64,000 bases of DNA from Straminergon stramineum (taxonomy: Eukaryota > Streptophyta > Bryopsida > Hypnales > Calliergonaceae). The notes under the pieces are model-generated. The model ran no database searches and was not told where the DNA came from. It saw nothing but the letters and a program-made list of their open reading frames with translations. The position numbers and the translations under genes are program-made. Positions 50,075-63,068 of the stretch are shown here, in pieces; position 1 is the first letter of the stretch; every line of letters begins with the position of its first letter. Location of the stretch: contig OY987266.1 of NCBI GenBank assembly GCA_963920665.1, forward strand, positions 26,462,248 to 26,526,247. Direction: 5' to 3'.

Positions 50075-50224
50075 AACTACCCCATTCCAGACCAGACCAA
50101 ATGAGAGCAAGCCTATTGTGAGCTAAATCATATTAGTGGTGTACATTCAAGTTCTGAACGTACACCACTAACATAATTTAGCCCACAATGGGTGTGCTCC
50201 CATTTGGTCTGGAACGGGGTAGTT
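50075..50224. mobile_element. Inverted-repeat MITE, 150 bp
   Basis: AACTACCCCATTCCAGACCA at the left pairs with the right end read in reverse, AACTACCCCGTTCCAGACCA, and pairing continues to a small loop near 50152 (GTGGTGTACATTC against GAACGTACACCAC). A target duplication was not resolved. Confidence 0.7.
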
Positions 50225-50225
50225 T

Positions 50226-52626
50226 ACCTTTTTATGTACCTCTGGTGGTGAAGGTGTGAGGTAGATGTAACTTAAAGGCAGGGTGCTTGTCTCTGGTTAG
50301 TATCAGTAAGTTACATGGGAAATTTTTGGAGCTCCCTGGTTGATTTCCTCCTTCCACAGAAATGGACTGTTTTTTTGTCAATGGCCACCAATTGCATCTT
50401 CTCAATTGCAAAATTTCTTGGTCAATTTCCTGCAATATCAATTTCTTGTAGGTCAATTTCCTCCAAACTCAAATGGGCACTGGCTAAGAAGTCAATTTAA
50501 GACTGAAAGTGCTAATGAATAATTATTGCATCCTTGGTTTAGGAATAGGATCCTTCCTACATTAGGTGAGATTTTGTAGCATATTTAGCCATGGTTGAGA
50601 TTTACATTTCAATTTGGTCACTTGGATGTCAAGGATCTATGTATTGAAGCTCCAATATTTTCTCCTTGTTCTTCATAGTTTTTGATAGTCCAAATTTTGC
50701 TTTTTTTTCAAAAAATTCTTCTTCTACACTCCCTAAGTTAATCCATTTCTATAGGTTTTGCTCCAATCCATACAAAGATTGGAGCCTTTCATTTGAATAT
50801 GTATGGTACTCTTTGAATTTTGCAACTTCTTTTTGCGGCCCTTAGATGTTTAGGTTTAGGTGAAGGCAAAGGTCCTTCTTGCATTGGATGAGATTTCTCT
50901 GCATACTCATGGTCTTAATTCACTTACTCAATTTGGTCAATGGATGTAAATTAAGAGCCTATGTTTGAGGCTCTAAATTAGCCTTCTTACTTTTTACAAT
51001 TTTTGATTGTTGAAACTTTGCCTTGATTTAAAAAAGAAAATAAATCTTCCCTTATTGTTGACCAAGGCCATTTCTTAATGTTTCACAATTCATAGTCCCA
51101 TTTTTTGTGAGTCAAGCAATTTAGGGCAATGGATTGGGTTGATGACTATTACAAATTAAGCGTTGTTTCTTGTCAATCCTTAGTTCTAGGAGCTAGGCAC
51201 TCTATTTTCTTATGTCAATACCTCCCCTCCAAAATTGGTACATTGCCTACCTCATCTAGGAATCCCGTCCTACCTAGACCATATCAACTACAAATCATTA
51301 CCTCATAGCAATTCAAAATGTGCCAAGTATTGAAAGGAGGCGGTTAAAATATCTCTCAATTTTTGAGGAGCACCAATTGATTTCCAACACTATCAAATTC
51401 TTTCTAGATTTACATCCTTTGTTTCAAAATGCTTGCAAATGGAATTTTTCCCAATTCCACTAGCTAACTTTAAACTAGTTGCCATTTTTCCTTGGTCATT
51501 GGTAAGCATATCCAAAATCAAAACAAAACATCCAAAGTCCACACTACAATAACTACACCTAAAATTGCACAAATAAACAATTCAACAAGGTTCCCATTAT
51601 TATATTGGAAATCTTTTCATGGGATCTTGTTGGTATTTAAAAGGGGATTTTGGATTCTCTTAGAATGCATTTTTTGGACACCATGTGAATATACTGTGAA
51701 TTTTCAAAGTGCTGAAAATAGGTGTTTCTCAAACCAACCATAGACTCTCATAAATAGTGAGAATACATTTTAGCCAAGATTCTAAAACAATGGGTTTTAG
51801 AAAGCAATCAACATTAGGTGTGATTACTCTATGTCCTAATCCTGTGGCTACATTTGATGTCCTCAAACGAAGAATTATGATAGATGTATTATTGTCAATA
51901 TATTTCTTAATTGGTTTATTTTGGGGTAAAGTAGATCACCCATTTCCATCAGCCTCCAATTCTTGTAGTTTAGGTTGCTCTATTTCCAATCAAATGAATT
52001 GTAGTTGACAATTCATGCACCATAGGGCCCCATAGACAACAAAAATGTCTAGGAGGTGTACATTGAAAGCTTATATGATTACAACATGTACATTGGAAGC
52101 CTGACATCAATTTTGGAACCATTCTATGGTTGGAATTAGGTTTGCCGACATATCAAGAATGGGACAAATAGAATCTTCATGAAAAAAAATCGTGATAATT
52201 TTCCTCTTAAGGGAAAAAATTTAGGAAATTATGAAATCCTCCTGAAATCTATTTCTCTACAGGAGGCAACCCATTCTTGATCACTCCCTCATTATGGCTT
52301 CATAAAGTGTAGTAATTTCAATCAAGAGGTTATTAACATGATTAATGCTAGCACAATTCCTGGCATAGTTATGACATTATGATTGGCTACAACACTCTCA
52401 ATATTGAAACCAAACCTTGTTGGATTTTGCAACTAGCCCTTGGTTGGAAATAGAAAGGTATGTATGACCAATATGGGGTGGAACAAAATCTTCAACTAAA
52501 AATCCATTGTAATTTTGTTTTGAGAAATAAAAATCTGAAAATTATGGAAATCTTATGAGCTCTATTTCTACACATGGGAAAATTTCCCACTGCTAAAAAC
52601 TCCCTTGCAAATATATATGTATTTGT
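50226..52626. other. Gene-free intergenic sequence
   Basis: No supported gene. The first ~75 bases (TGGTGGTGAAGGTGTGAGGTAGATGT and on) are a diverged copy of 53945-54000. The remainder is AT-rich and unbounded. Confidence 0.45.
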
Positions 52627-52630
52627 TTAA

Positions 52631-52853
52631 CCCTTGAACAATGTGAGGGACGTTTTCTGTCCAATGAATGTTGAAGAATTCTCCTTTGTAGGACAATATT
52701 GCAACATTCATCCTCGGAATTGAATGTGGAAAGGGGAGATCTTCTACAATAGTTTGGCTCCCAATGAGTATTTAAAATTTTTTTTTAAAGTGGATGATGT
52801 CACACAATTCAAAAATGCTTGATTTCCATAGTCACTAGCTTGGCGTTCAAGGG
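52631..52853. mobile_element. piggyBac-like MITE (TTAA target), 223 bp
   Basis: The left end CCCTTGAACAATG and right end in reverse complement CCCTTGAACGCC are flanked by TTAA at 52627-52630 and 52854-52857. It is shorter than, and related in plan to, the elements at 48925 and 52942. Confidence 0.55.
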
Positions 52854-52941
52854 TTAAGTGGTCAGAAATGGGTTGCCTTCCCTACACAAGGAAATTTTTT
52901 CCTGAGCTTTTCCCATGCCTCAGATAGGTTGAATTGCTTAA

Positions 52942-53899
52942 CCCCTCATCGCCAAACACTTGAAAAAGTTAAAAAACAACATTCCTTTTGAAGTGTTATA
53001 GATATACATTTCACTAAGTTATAGAGATCTCAACCATATGATCTTGTAGTGCACTTGTTGTAGATGGTGTGCATCAAATTTGGTGTCATTTGACTGCATA
53101 GATTGAAAGATTATAATGCTTTAGTGTTGAAAAAGGATACTGAAATTTTCCTAAAAACACATTTGGAGGCAAAATTCCGTTTCTAAATCTACTCAAATGA
53201 ATAAACTTTAAACTACTAAGTGATTCAAAATCAGCATACAAACACATTGATGGGAAAAAATCACTCAAGTGACATATTGAGTCTGCAGAATGGCTTTGAA
53301 ATGTCAAAAAATAGCAAGAAAAGTTGCAAATAACACATCTAAAACTAAACCTCCTCCTACTAAAATGCTTCTTAGTCACTCATAACTTCTTGGTTTGATA
53401 TGAAACTTTGGACACACAAACTAGACTAGTATGAGCAACTTTTTCAAAAAAAATTATTGGAAAAAAACATTGTATGAAGAAGAAACAAGTTGCCGAAGTT
53501 CACTCAAATCCAAAAATGTTGGGATGTTGAACTTCGAATTGCTCCCAAACATTCAAAATAACTTGGATTGGCATAAAAATTCTAACACGATAACTAGACT
53601 TCAAGGGGAACATAATCCAACAAATTTTATTGAAAAAGAACATTGGATGAAGGAGATACAAGCCCCCCAAGTTGCAACCATCAAATGCAGTTTGGTGAAC
53701 TCCAATTGAACTTGTGAACTTTGATTGGCTTCCAAAAATTCAATACATCTTTTATTAATCTGAAAACTTTACCACACAAACTAGAAGAGAGAGCGCAACT
53801 TTTCGAACAAGTTTTATTGAATTTGGACATCTGATGCAAAAGTTACAGCACTTTGAATTTGACCTGAGGACTCTTTTTGTTCCCTTCGGCGGTGAGGGG
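52942..53899. mobile_element. piggyBac-like MITE (TTAA target), 958 bp
   Basis: The left end CCCCTCATCGCC and right end in reverse complement CCCCTCACCGCC are flanked by TTAA at 52938-52941 and 53900-53903. No coding capacity was recognised. Confidence 0.55.
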
Positions 53900-53939
53900 T
53901 TAAGTGATCGGAAATGGGTGATGATCCTGATATTTTTTA

Positions 53940-56185
53940 CCTTTGGTGGTGAAGGTGCGAGGTAGATGTGCAGGCCGGGTGTCTGTCTCTGTCTGTCAGC
54001 AGGCCAGTGTGGAGGCTCTGACACCCAATTCATCACCCCCAGTACCCCCCAGCCCTGCAGCTGCTCAGCTACCTCATCACTCATTGTGTCGTCATTCCCG
54101 AGGCCCCAGGCGAGGATGGGGAATAGTCGTCGCCTTGCTCATTACGCCTGCTTGATGCAAGCAGCTCCCTCCTCCGATCCTTTAGTCTAAATAAAATTTC
54201 TGGTGCGCGCAGGTGGTGATTGATGCAATCAATCAATGTGCAGGAAGAAAAAACAATGCACCAGTGGTAAGTACTATACCTTTCAAAGCCAAGCTAAGGA
54301 GTTCCAGGTGTGAGTGATAGATTATCATTCGCAGCTCAAGTGCCTAACACCAGCCGTAAATGCGCTAAACTCAAACACTGGTACGTATTCACATGTTCAC
54401 TGGTATTCTCATGTAGGTGATTATCGTTCTCTGAATGTTTTCGGTAGAACTTTTGCTGACGCTGGAATCAGAACGTAAGGAAAAAATCAGTCTAGATCAC
54501 TTTCTACAGGGTCACAGAATATGTATTTTAAATTATACTCAGTTGTACTGATATGTATTTGCTTGCTTAAGGCCGGTACATTCACATGTTGACAGTCACA
54601 GAGATATGGTTGGCCGGTTGCCATCCATGTCGTGAGAGGCATGCAAAGCGCGCAGGCTCAGAGAGTGGCAGAGCTGCAGCATTGCACGACGAGCACATGC
54701 CGGCTCCTTTTCAGCAGAGTCAGCTTCAGGCTCCAACTCATTGCAACATCCACCCCATTGCAAAACGCTTTCCTCGTCCTTATCGACTACCCTGACGTGC
54801 GGGAGCCAAAGTTCGTATACTTTCGGCTCTGCAATATTATATCGTTCCCCTTGTTATCTGCAAAGTTCCAGTCTGCATTAGTGTTGATCGAGCTTCCTGG
54901 GGTGAAGATCGATCGAGTCGGTCCCATCCTAGCCTGTCAGTCAGTCTATGGCGCTAGCTTGTCAGTCGGTGTGATCCTCGTTCAATTCTAGACATGCCGG
55001 GGTGCAGAGCTCACACCTATGGCGCTGCTGGCACTTCACAAACTCGGAGTGCAACATCTGTGATCAACGCAGGAGGCTCAGTCGACTTCCAAACTGGAAA
55101 GATGCTCCACAACTCTTTTGGGGACTCGTACCAGTGGCTGAGCATGTGAGGGATCATTCTCGCAGTTTCTGTCAGATTGGGGGAACACAGCAGCTACCAT
55201 TCAGATCCAGGTACGTACTGTTTTGCTTGCTTTCGCATGGTGCAAGGCAGCTGGCCATGGCCGTTGTTTCTTTGCTCTTGCGAATATCTTAACTGGCTTC
55301 CAGCCTAGCCTTTGGAGTATTCAGTCTCGATCGGCTGTGTCAGTACGCATCTAGCTAGCTTAGATCCCAAGTCTCCAAACACACTTGGTCAAATGCTGAA
55401 TCTGGTGGGTAGATCCCGTGCACAGACGCTCACTGCATATAGAACGCATTCACTGTCAGATTCATTTCTTAAGGAGAGAGATCCTTGGTTTCACTAGTGT
55501 TCACGATTTCAGCCTTGGGACTAGTCACTTCCAGATTCATTCCAAATCCAGGCATGCGCGCTTCGGAGCCCCCGAATCCTGTCTTAAAGTATTAAACCCC
55601 TCATAGAACTTTCAAATCCCTTTGCGTGCAGCATCTGCATTCTTGGAGCACTAGACTTGAACTCTGACTCCGCTAGTTTGTACCGAAACATGTACCTCAT
55701 AGACTGGCAAGTTTCTGGATGTTTCGGTTGTACCAAGGTGATCCTATTCTACCATGGGCATGTGTAGATTCGTGTAGTCGAATATGGAAGCATGCGCAGG
55801 TATTGTTCAAATCGCTTACTGATTTTCTGTTCTCAAGATTGATTCGTGCCCTTCTTTCTGGTTCTGTTCAAATCAAGAGCCAATTCTACTTTCTGCCATG
55901 AATAATGGACCGAGGATCTATGAATCCAGCTGTAAATTAATTCTACATCTGTGATTTCGGTTCGGGTACATGTACTAGGTCAGAATGTACTAGGTTACTC
56001 AAATCTGGACTGTGGGTTTGGAAAATAGCAAGTATTTTTGAGCTGTGCATGCTGTGGAGGACATATATTTTCTGCAATCAAGCTCTAGATCTGAGTCACC
56101 TAGCATAGTTCAATGAAGATGCAACAATCTTGGGTGATCCAACGGTGAAGAAGGGAAATCTTGGGAAACTGAGTGTTAGTGAAAT
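53940..56185. other. GC-richer gene-free region upstream of the IQD gene
   Basis: About 2.2 kb with higher GC and fewer repeats than the flanking DNA and no convincing protein frame. It may hold the promoter and spliced 5' untranslated exons of the IQD gene, or a non-coding transcript; the sequence does not decide. Confidence 0.35.
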
Positions 56186-56191
56186 TAAATA

Positions 56192-56272
56192 CTCCCTCCG
56201 TTTGGAAATAGTTTATCCATTCTCAGCGCAATCACCACTGAGAATGGATACACTATTTCCAAATGGAGGGAG
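56192..56272. mobile_element. Stowaway-type (Tc1/mariner) MITE, 81 bp
   Basis: The ends CTCCCTCCGTTTGGAAATAG and, in reverse complement, CTCCCTCCATTTGGAAATAG are flanked by TA at 56190-56191 and 56273-56274. CTCCCTCCGT is the classic Stowaway terminus. It lies about 500 bases before the IQD start codon. Confidence 0.9.
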
Positions 56273-56779
56273 TATTTGATATTGGCTGAAGTCCACCCAG
56301 TCCTCTCAAATGACACATTCTGAGATTGCAGATTCCTCATATATCCTCAGAATCTGTCATATTGTGTACACATCTGATTGCACTTCACGTGCTGTGTTGT
56401 AAACACAAGTGAGTGCATTTCGAAACCCATTTGTCCCAAGAGGCAATATCATTAGAGAGTGTTGATCGCGTTTATAGCCCAGCTCCTCTTCTTGAATGGC
56501 TGTCTGCCACAAGTAGATTATAAGGCCTCATTGATATCTTAAATGTGTAATTAAGTCGGATGCCAATCCAGTAGACAGCCCATCAGGAGGGGGTGGACAT
56601 TGGTTTGAGTTCAATTGAGCTTCCATATTTCAACCATGAAAAATTTTCAACCAATTTTATTGCACTCAAAATTTCGTTCCAGAATCCGGGTCTCTATTAA
56701 TGAGGTAAATTTGCTTCATCTGATGGGAACGTGGAAATGTGGCATAAATGTAGGTTGCTGTAACTGCCGAGGTTGCAGA

Positions 56780-59700
56780 ATGGGAAAAAAGGGAACATGG
56801 TTCAGTGCCGTGAAGAAAGCATTTCGGTCTCCTTCCAAGGACAAGGAGAAGGGCGTGCCCAAAAGTGTACCCAAAGTTGTTCAGCCAGTTGCGAACCTCC
56901 CCCAAGTTGTAGTGCCAGTAAGTACACTCATTCCGCTAATTCTGCAATCCAGTGGAGGGCGAAATTCACAAAAAATTCACAACTTCCCAATTATTTTCGA
57001 TGATTATATGCTCTGGAATGTTGCTACAATAGATGCAGTGTAATATCTGCACCTCTTTAAGCATTTTCACAAATTTGTAGCAGTGATTTTTGGGAAATCG
57101 CTATCAAGCATTGGTGATAGCATTGGTGAATATTGGTTATAGCATTGGTGAATCTAGCCGTACAAATGGATTCTTCAAATCAAAATCTACAACTTCTATT
57201 TGCATATCAATTCCAAAATATTCTTCCAAATTGAACTTTTTAATGATTTTTCTCAAATTGTCAATTCTGGAGATGATCTGGAGATGATTCTGGACGTTTA
57301 GGGGTTTAAAGACGTTCTGGGGTGAGATCGAATTTTTATCACTGTGTGAATTTTCATCACTATGAAAATGATAGTGGAAGGATGTCATTTGAAAGTGGGA
57401 GGTTTTAGGTTGCTATTGAAGGGACAGCTGGTACAAAACCCCATTTCCATTCAATTTGAGAGGCCATAGGCATTTAGCCTAGACATTTAACCAACTCATG
57501 TGTACATCCGACTTACTAATTGAAGGGCAACGAAGTTTACTTGGAAGAGATGAGTTGCTGTTGTTAATAGGGGAATTAGTGTCAACGACAGGGTCAATTG
57601 TTTTTAGTTACCATACCCAACAGATCGTCTGATGAAAGTGTTGATTGATTTCATGCCGTCAGGCTAAACCTAAAAGGCGGAGGAGATGGAGCTTCGGTAA
57701 GTCGGTGCATCAGCCGACTTGCACAACAGTGCCAAAGGAGATCACACCAGAAAAGAAGGTGGAAGCGGAGCCCTTCAACAACAGGCATTATTCTTGTAGG
57801 ACTCCGGAATCGTCTCACACCACCAGCCGCAGTCCCACGCCTGTCCACCCCCTGGCGACCCACGTTGTGTACTCTCATGAGGATTTGGCAGCCATCAAAA
57901 TTCAAGCAGCATTTCGAGCATACTTGGTACAATAATGCTGCTCTCTTTAGACTCCTTGGGAAGAGTTTAATGGTTCCGTCTTTGCAAGCCATCCAGTTAG
58001 TTGCGACAGCAGCATCATAGTCTGCAAACTTTTGCTGTTTGGGTATCCAAAACGCTCTGATCCTCTTTAGAAACCTTCTTTATTTGACACATATTTTGTC
58101 TAAATCACAACTTAAAAAAATTAAAAGTCACTTCTGTAGCACACTATTTTTTAACCGGGGAAGTTGTGACCCTATCAGCAAAGTAGTCAACCAAAAATTA
58201 TTAGATTCAAAGATGAATACATTCTTCATTTCTGCCCAGTTTCTGGACAAGTCATTCATCAGACACCTTTAGTCCTATGCAGCGTTTCATGGTTAAAGAA
58301 TCTATCAAAGTACGAACTTAGTCACTTCACGAACTCACTTCAAATTCAAAGAAGTGTCACTTCAATAGCTATGGAATTAGCACTTGTGAGCAAGAAGTAG
58401 CATGCTTTGCACACCCTTCTCTACCATATTGATCTAAATCAAATTTTGTACTATTACATGTTGCAAGATGGGTGCCCTAAGAGAACAATGTACTTAGAAT
58501 GATACAAGGGGAGATGCATGGAATCAAAGAACAATGGAAAGTAGTGAGCCTCTTCTTCTTCCATCTTTCAATTGGCTCTTATTGTGAAATTTTGATATCA
58601 CCCACGCAGGCACGTCGAGCGTTGCGTGCTCTGAAAGGATTAGTACGATTGCAAGCTTTGGTTCGAGGCCACACGGTGCGACGACAAGCCACAATCACAC
58701 TCCGTTGCATGCAAGCCTTGGTGAGGGTACAAGCGCGTGTTCGTGCACGGCGCGTTCGAATGTCAGAGGAAGGCCAAGCTGTGCAGAGGCAAATCCGAGA
58801 ACGGAGGCAACAAGACTGTCGGCCCAGGAGATCCACGGTATATCTATCTTATACCCTGGACGGCTTGGTGTTTAATTATTTATTTGCTTCGTTGTTGTCG
58901 TAAGGGTGGTCCCTTGCCGAATTGTTAGGTCCCTTCGCGGTAAACTTGATCACAAGAAATATTTTACATGGGGTTGCTAGATACCACGGGACTCACTCTC
59001 CACTACTACTTCAAAGATGGTGTCTGGTACAGATCTAGCTATTTCACATAAACAGAGGTGTCAGTGAAAGATCAGGCACTTCAAACAAGAATGCGCTCCG
59101 GACCAGCTGTAGGTTTGTAGTGTAGGTATATTCTGGCTGAGAATAGAAGACAAGAACAGAGTATCTATGAATAATCAGAATATGTTATGACCTTAACCAT
59201 GGATCTCACCACCTACGAATGGCAGGACGGAGGCTGGGATGACAGCACTCAAACCCCTGAGGAGATTCAAGCGAAAATCCAATACAAACACGAGGCTGCA
59301 TTGAAAAGGGAAAGAGCATTAGCGTATGCTTTCTCACATCAGGTAATCCACCCTACTTGAACCATCCTTAGGAGTAACACCCAGAAGATCGAGTCCCTGA
59401 CACCAAAGCAATCCCTCAATCTTGGTTGCTGAGGATGCCCGCCATCTGAACAGTAGAACCTTTGAATGTTCAAATATATGTTCTAGTATCCAAATAATAC
59501 AAGCTAAAAGGTGTTGGAATTGCCATTTAATTGCCAGCAAGATCATTAAAAAAAGGAAGTGGCTGAAATATTGGGAATTGTGCTCCCTGTCACTCTTAGG
59601 TGTTGCTTTCCTTCATTTGCAAATATGAAAAAATTTCTATTGCAAAAACAGAACTAAGGTATGTACACCCATAATCAGCATTGCCCAAATGCAACACCTA

Positions 59701-61164
59701 CATTTGAACCATAATGTGTCACAAAAACAAAGATATTGATTACACAAGATGCACACAATCAAAACATGAGAGGCTATGAAAGCCTAGTATTGGGTTGTTC
59801 TAGACCTAAGATACAATCACCTTTAAAATTCATAAGCAATTCGTATGGTGTCCAAATAATACATGGTAAATTGTGTGAGAGTCCTCTTTTCAATTGCCAT
59901 TAAGATCCTGTAAAATGAAATCATGTTTAATAAGAGTTCCTATGCTCAATTGCAAGTAGTGACAATTCTAGATGTGCATACCTTCCACTGTACACAATCA
60001 AACATGAGAGTCTGTTAAAGCCTCAAATTGATATTTGATACACTTAGAGATAGCACTTTCAAAATTCATAACTTAATTCATACATTGTCCAAATAAAGCA
60101 TGTTACAGTACATTGAAATCCTCTTCAAGTTGCCAGTAATAGCAACAATGCTCAGTTGTAATTAGTGACGATTCTTGGTGTGCATACCTTCCTTTGTAAA
60201 ATTTGAGAGACCCTGGCGCCAGTAACTGATTCCCACCCTCAATGCACGACAGCTATGGAGGGGCGATCCTAGCCAATCCTCCCAGCTCTACATCGACTGC
60301 GAGCCCGACAAACCTCACTGGGGCTGGAGCTGGCTGGAGCGCTGGATGGCCGCTCGTCCCTGGGAGAATCGCGTCTTCGATACCACGTCCGTTTCCAAAG
60401 ACGTCTTCGACAGCTACTCTGTCAAGAGCGACACCCAAGAGACTTACATGCCAAAGCTACCAACGACAGATCATGCACCAATTCCAAACCAGCCTCGTCT
60501 CCACAAGCCAAGCAGCTCCTTCCAAGCCCAAGCAAATGTTGCAGCAATTCGAACTGACCAAAACAGCATAAACCACGAGTCTTCTCGCCCTCCAGCAGCC
60601 ATGTCCAGCCACTACACAATGAAGAGGACAGTTAGCTTAGGAGCTCCAGTCACTCCAGCCACTACTCCGCCATCTGCATACAAACTCTCCGCACCAATCC
60701 TCATCAGAACCGCCAGTCCTCGCAGCAGCCTCCGCCGAGAGGACATCGAAGAAGGGGGCAGCACAGTCTCGGCGAAATCCATGGCGTCTCGCTACAACGG
60801 AGGAATTCGATACAGCAACGCTGGCTCCGTGATGAGCCGAGACGATGAGAGCTTGGCGAGCTCGCCTTCTGTGCCGAACTACATGCAGGCCACGCAATCT
60901 GCGAAAGCCAAAGTGAGGTCTCACAGCACGCCCAAGCAGCGTCCGGGGACACCGGAAAAGGAGATTACAAGCTCATGGAAGAAGAGACTGTCAATGCCAG
61001 TTGATGAGAATGTGAGCTCCGGGAATGAAATCATCCTGAGGCCGTTCAGGCCCTTGCCATATGCGCAACGGAGCCCGAGTCTTCGGTCTGACCAGCGATC
61101 TGTGGCAAATGATCCGGGGGATGCCTCTTCGGAAGTGTCTGGGATCAGAGGTTTGTATCAGTAA
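56780..61164 (+). CDS. IQ67-domain (IQD) calmodulin-binding protein
   Basis: Five exons, all in phase 0: 56780-56917, 57663-57926, 58610-58837, 59226-59342 and 60253-61164, encoding about 552 residues. The start [15 protein letters not shown] is the usual IQD N-terminus, so I did not use the in-frame ATG at 56615. The IQ67 domain spans residues ~122-195: [11 protein letters not shown], then [21 protein letters not shown], then [15 protein letters not shown], i.e. repeated IQ and basic calmodulin-recruitment motifs. The intron after AYL splits the domain at the position conserved across plant IQD genes. [14 protein letters not shown] and [17 protein letters not shown] downstream are also family signatures. 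The C-terminal ~280 residues are Ser/Pro-rich and basic. IQDs bind calmodulin and commonly associate with microtubules, membranes or the nucleus as scaffolds. Intron 4 contains diverged internal repeats (59470-60190). It appears intact. Confidence 0.94.
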
Positions 61165-62034
61165 GTCTAGATGTCCATGATTGTAGCTAACTAGTGTAAG
61201 AAAGACCTGGAATTGTCGATCTTCGTGACATCGTGTTTTTTATATCTGCTTGTGCACATGTGATAGTCGATCTCGCTTGTGCCAGCTAGCTGTAGATTAC
61301 AAATGTGTGTATCCTGCACACGAGAATTGGGGTGAGGCACTCAAGTGCAGAATTCAAAGAACAAGCTTCCACATGGAAGCATCAATGTTGCCTACACTGT
61401 GGTCCCCTTCCGTCACCATACATGCGCGATTGTCACAACTTTGACGGAATGGTCTGTCCCCTAAAGACTTTCAACCTTAAGGTATGAACACCCATTATCG
61501 AGTGTTCGCAATTCCATCAGAGAGAGGAACTCCAAAACTAATCACAATTGGGCTGGTATGAATTAACTTCGAGTCTGTTCATCCAAGGTCCCATTTGCAA
61601 TTCCATCACTATCTACTGAAGTTTTATTAGGGTGTAGGAGGGCAATGTAAAACAACAATAAGTAGTAATGACTGTGCAAACAATGTTTAATAGTCAAAGC
61701 ACATATCTCAAACTTACTGCCAAATTAAGTATATGGCAGAGGTTGAAGATGAAGTACGGTGTTTGAGACGCTGTCGCAGCAGCGGATGTACTCAACTAGA
61801 TGGTTCGGTTTAGATTTGGTACTTCAGGATCCCCTCCTGCTCGATTAGCGGTTCAGGTTTCTTAACTGCAGAGGTATGCTCTTGACAGGCTTTCATGAAG
61901 TGTAGGAATAAAGAATAAGGAGAAGATGAACTAACTTATCAACTATGCAATGGAGCAGTATGCGAAGCCTGACTTGAGTGTTATGTCTTCACCAGGTTTC
62001 CACATTCTGGGGGCGGCTGAAATCATAATCGCGT
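61165..62034. other. Gene-free downstream of the IQD gene
   Basis: This holds the 3' untranslated region of the IQD gene and intergenic sequence. No further gene is seen. Confidence 0.45.
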
Positions 62035-62328
62035 GGTTGGGACGTTGGGAGGACGCTAAATCCTGCAAACAAAGTGGGCCCCGCAGGGGCAGATTTACCA
62101 TGGGGAAAAGTGCAGGAATTTTTATTTTTTGCACATTATTTTTTCTGCAAATTCCGAATTCATATTTGCAATCAGAGACCCCAAATTAGCTGGGAGGGGT
62201 CTAGAACATACCCTAGACACGGCTCAAAATAGGGGGCAGTTTTTACTTCTACTCCAGGATGAAAACACAAATGCCCCTGCGGGGCCACTTCGTTTGCAGG
62301 ATTTAGCGTCCTGCGGGACTTTGGGACC
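62035..62328. mobile_element. Inverted-repeat MITE, ~294 bp
   Basis: GGACGCTAAATCCTGCAAAC with GTGGGCCCCGCAGGGGCA at the left is matched in reverse complement by GGACGCTAAATCCTGCAAAC and GTGGCCCCGCAGGGGCA at the right. Arms are about 45-60 bases. The outermost bases and target duplication are unclear. Confidence 0.7.
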
Positions 62329-62329
62329 A

Positions 62330-63068
62330 CAATAGCTAAAATAGAATATGGGGTCCACTCATGAGAGCTTGCGTGTTAACCACAAGATATTGTTTTTACG
62401 CTGTCGGTAATGTAGCCTGCCAGTTCACGCGAGCAAACGAAAATTTCCATATAGGTATTTCACCAATTTGTTCGCCCGCGTGTGAAAAAACAGGAACAGA
62501 ACTATTTCAGGACGAGTTCAGCAACTTCGTGCTATGAACCTGTGATAACGAATGCATGTGCACGTGCTTACTACGCAAAGATGGTACCTGATGTTGGTGC
62601 GAAGCCTGTTGCGTAGTTAACGCATCCATCTCCACCGGCTAATCCCATTGAACGGCAGAGTTCAACAAGCACCATGGGTAAGCATGAAAACATAGTACAA
62701 TTCTATGTGATAAAGACAATGCCCCTAAATCACTAACACATAATGAGATTTTTAATTGCACTGACATTTGATCAAGAAAAACCCAGTGCAGTCTTCACAT
62801 GTGCAATCCAGTTGCTAAAAAATTCTCCAGATTGCACTGACCCCAGTAAATTCGGCAACCGAGTGAAAAAAAATGGGTGAGTCATCTCATGCTTCGTCTT
62901 GTTCAAAGGGTGAGTGTATTTTCATGTACCATTCGTGAGTCATCACCTGGCCACTAATGTAAGAAGCGGAGGAGCGAAACTACAAATGAATGTGCTAGAA
63001 AAGAGCTCATAGTTCCTAAAACAACCTACAATTTCTACATACCCAGGGCTCGAAGAAGAGGAATTCTT
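62330..63068. other. Gene-free; 3' flank of the STE24 gene
   Basis: No coding frame. The part next to 63068 is presumably the 3' untranslated region of the minus-strand protease gene. Confidence 0.45.

Noticed and set aside
53943..55500. Short frames in the GC-richer region before the IQD gene
   Set aside because: No motifs, no consistent splice sites and overlapping frames on both strands; more likely untranslated or intergenic sequence.
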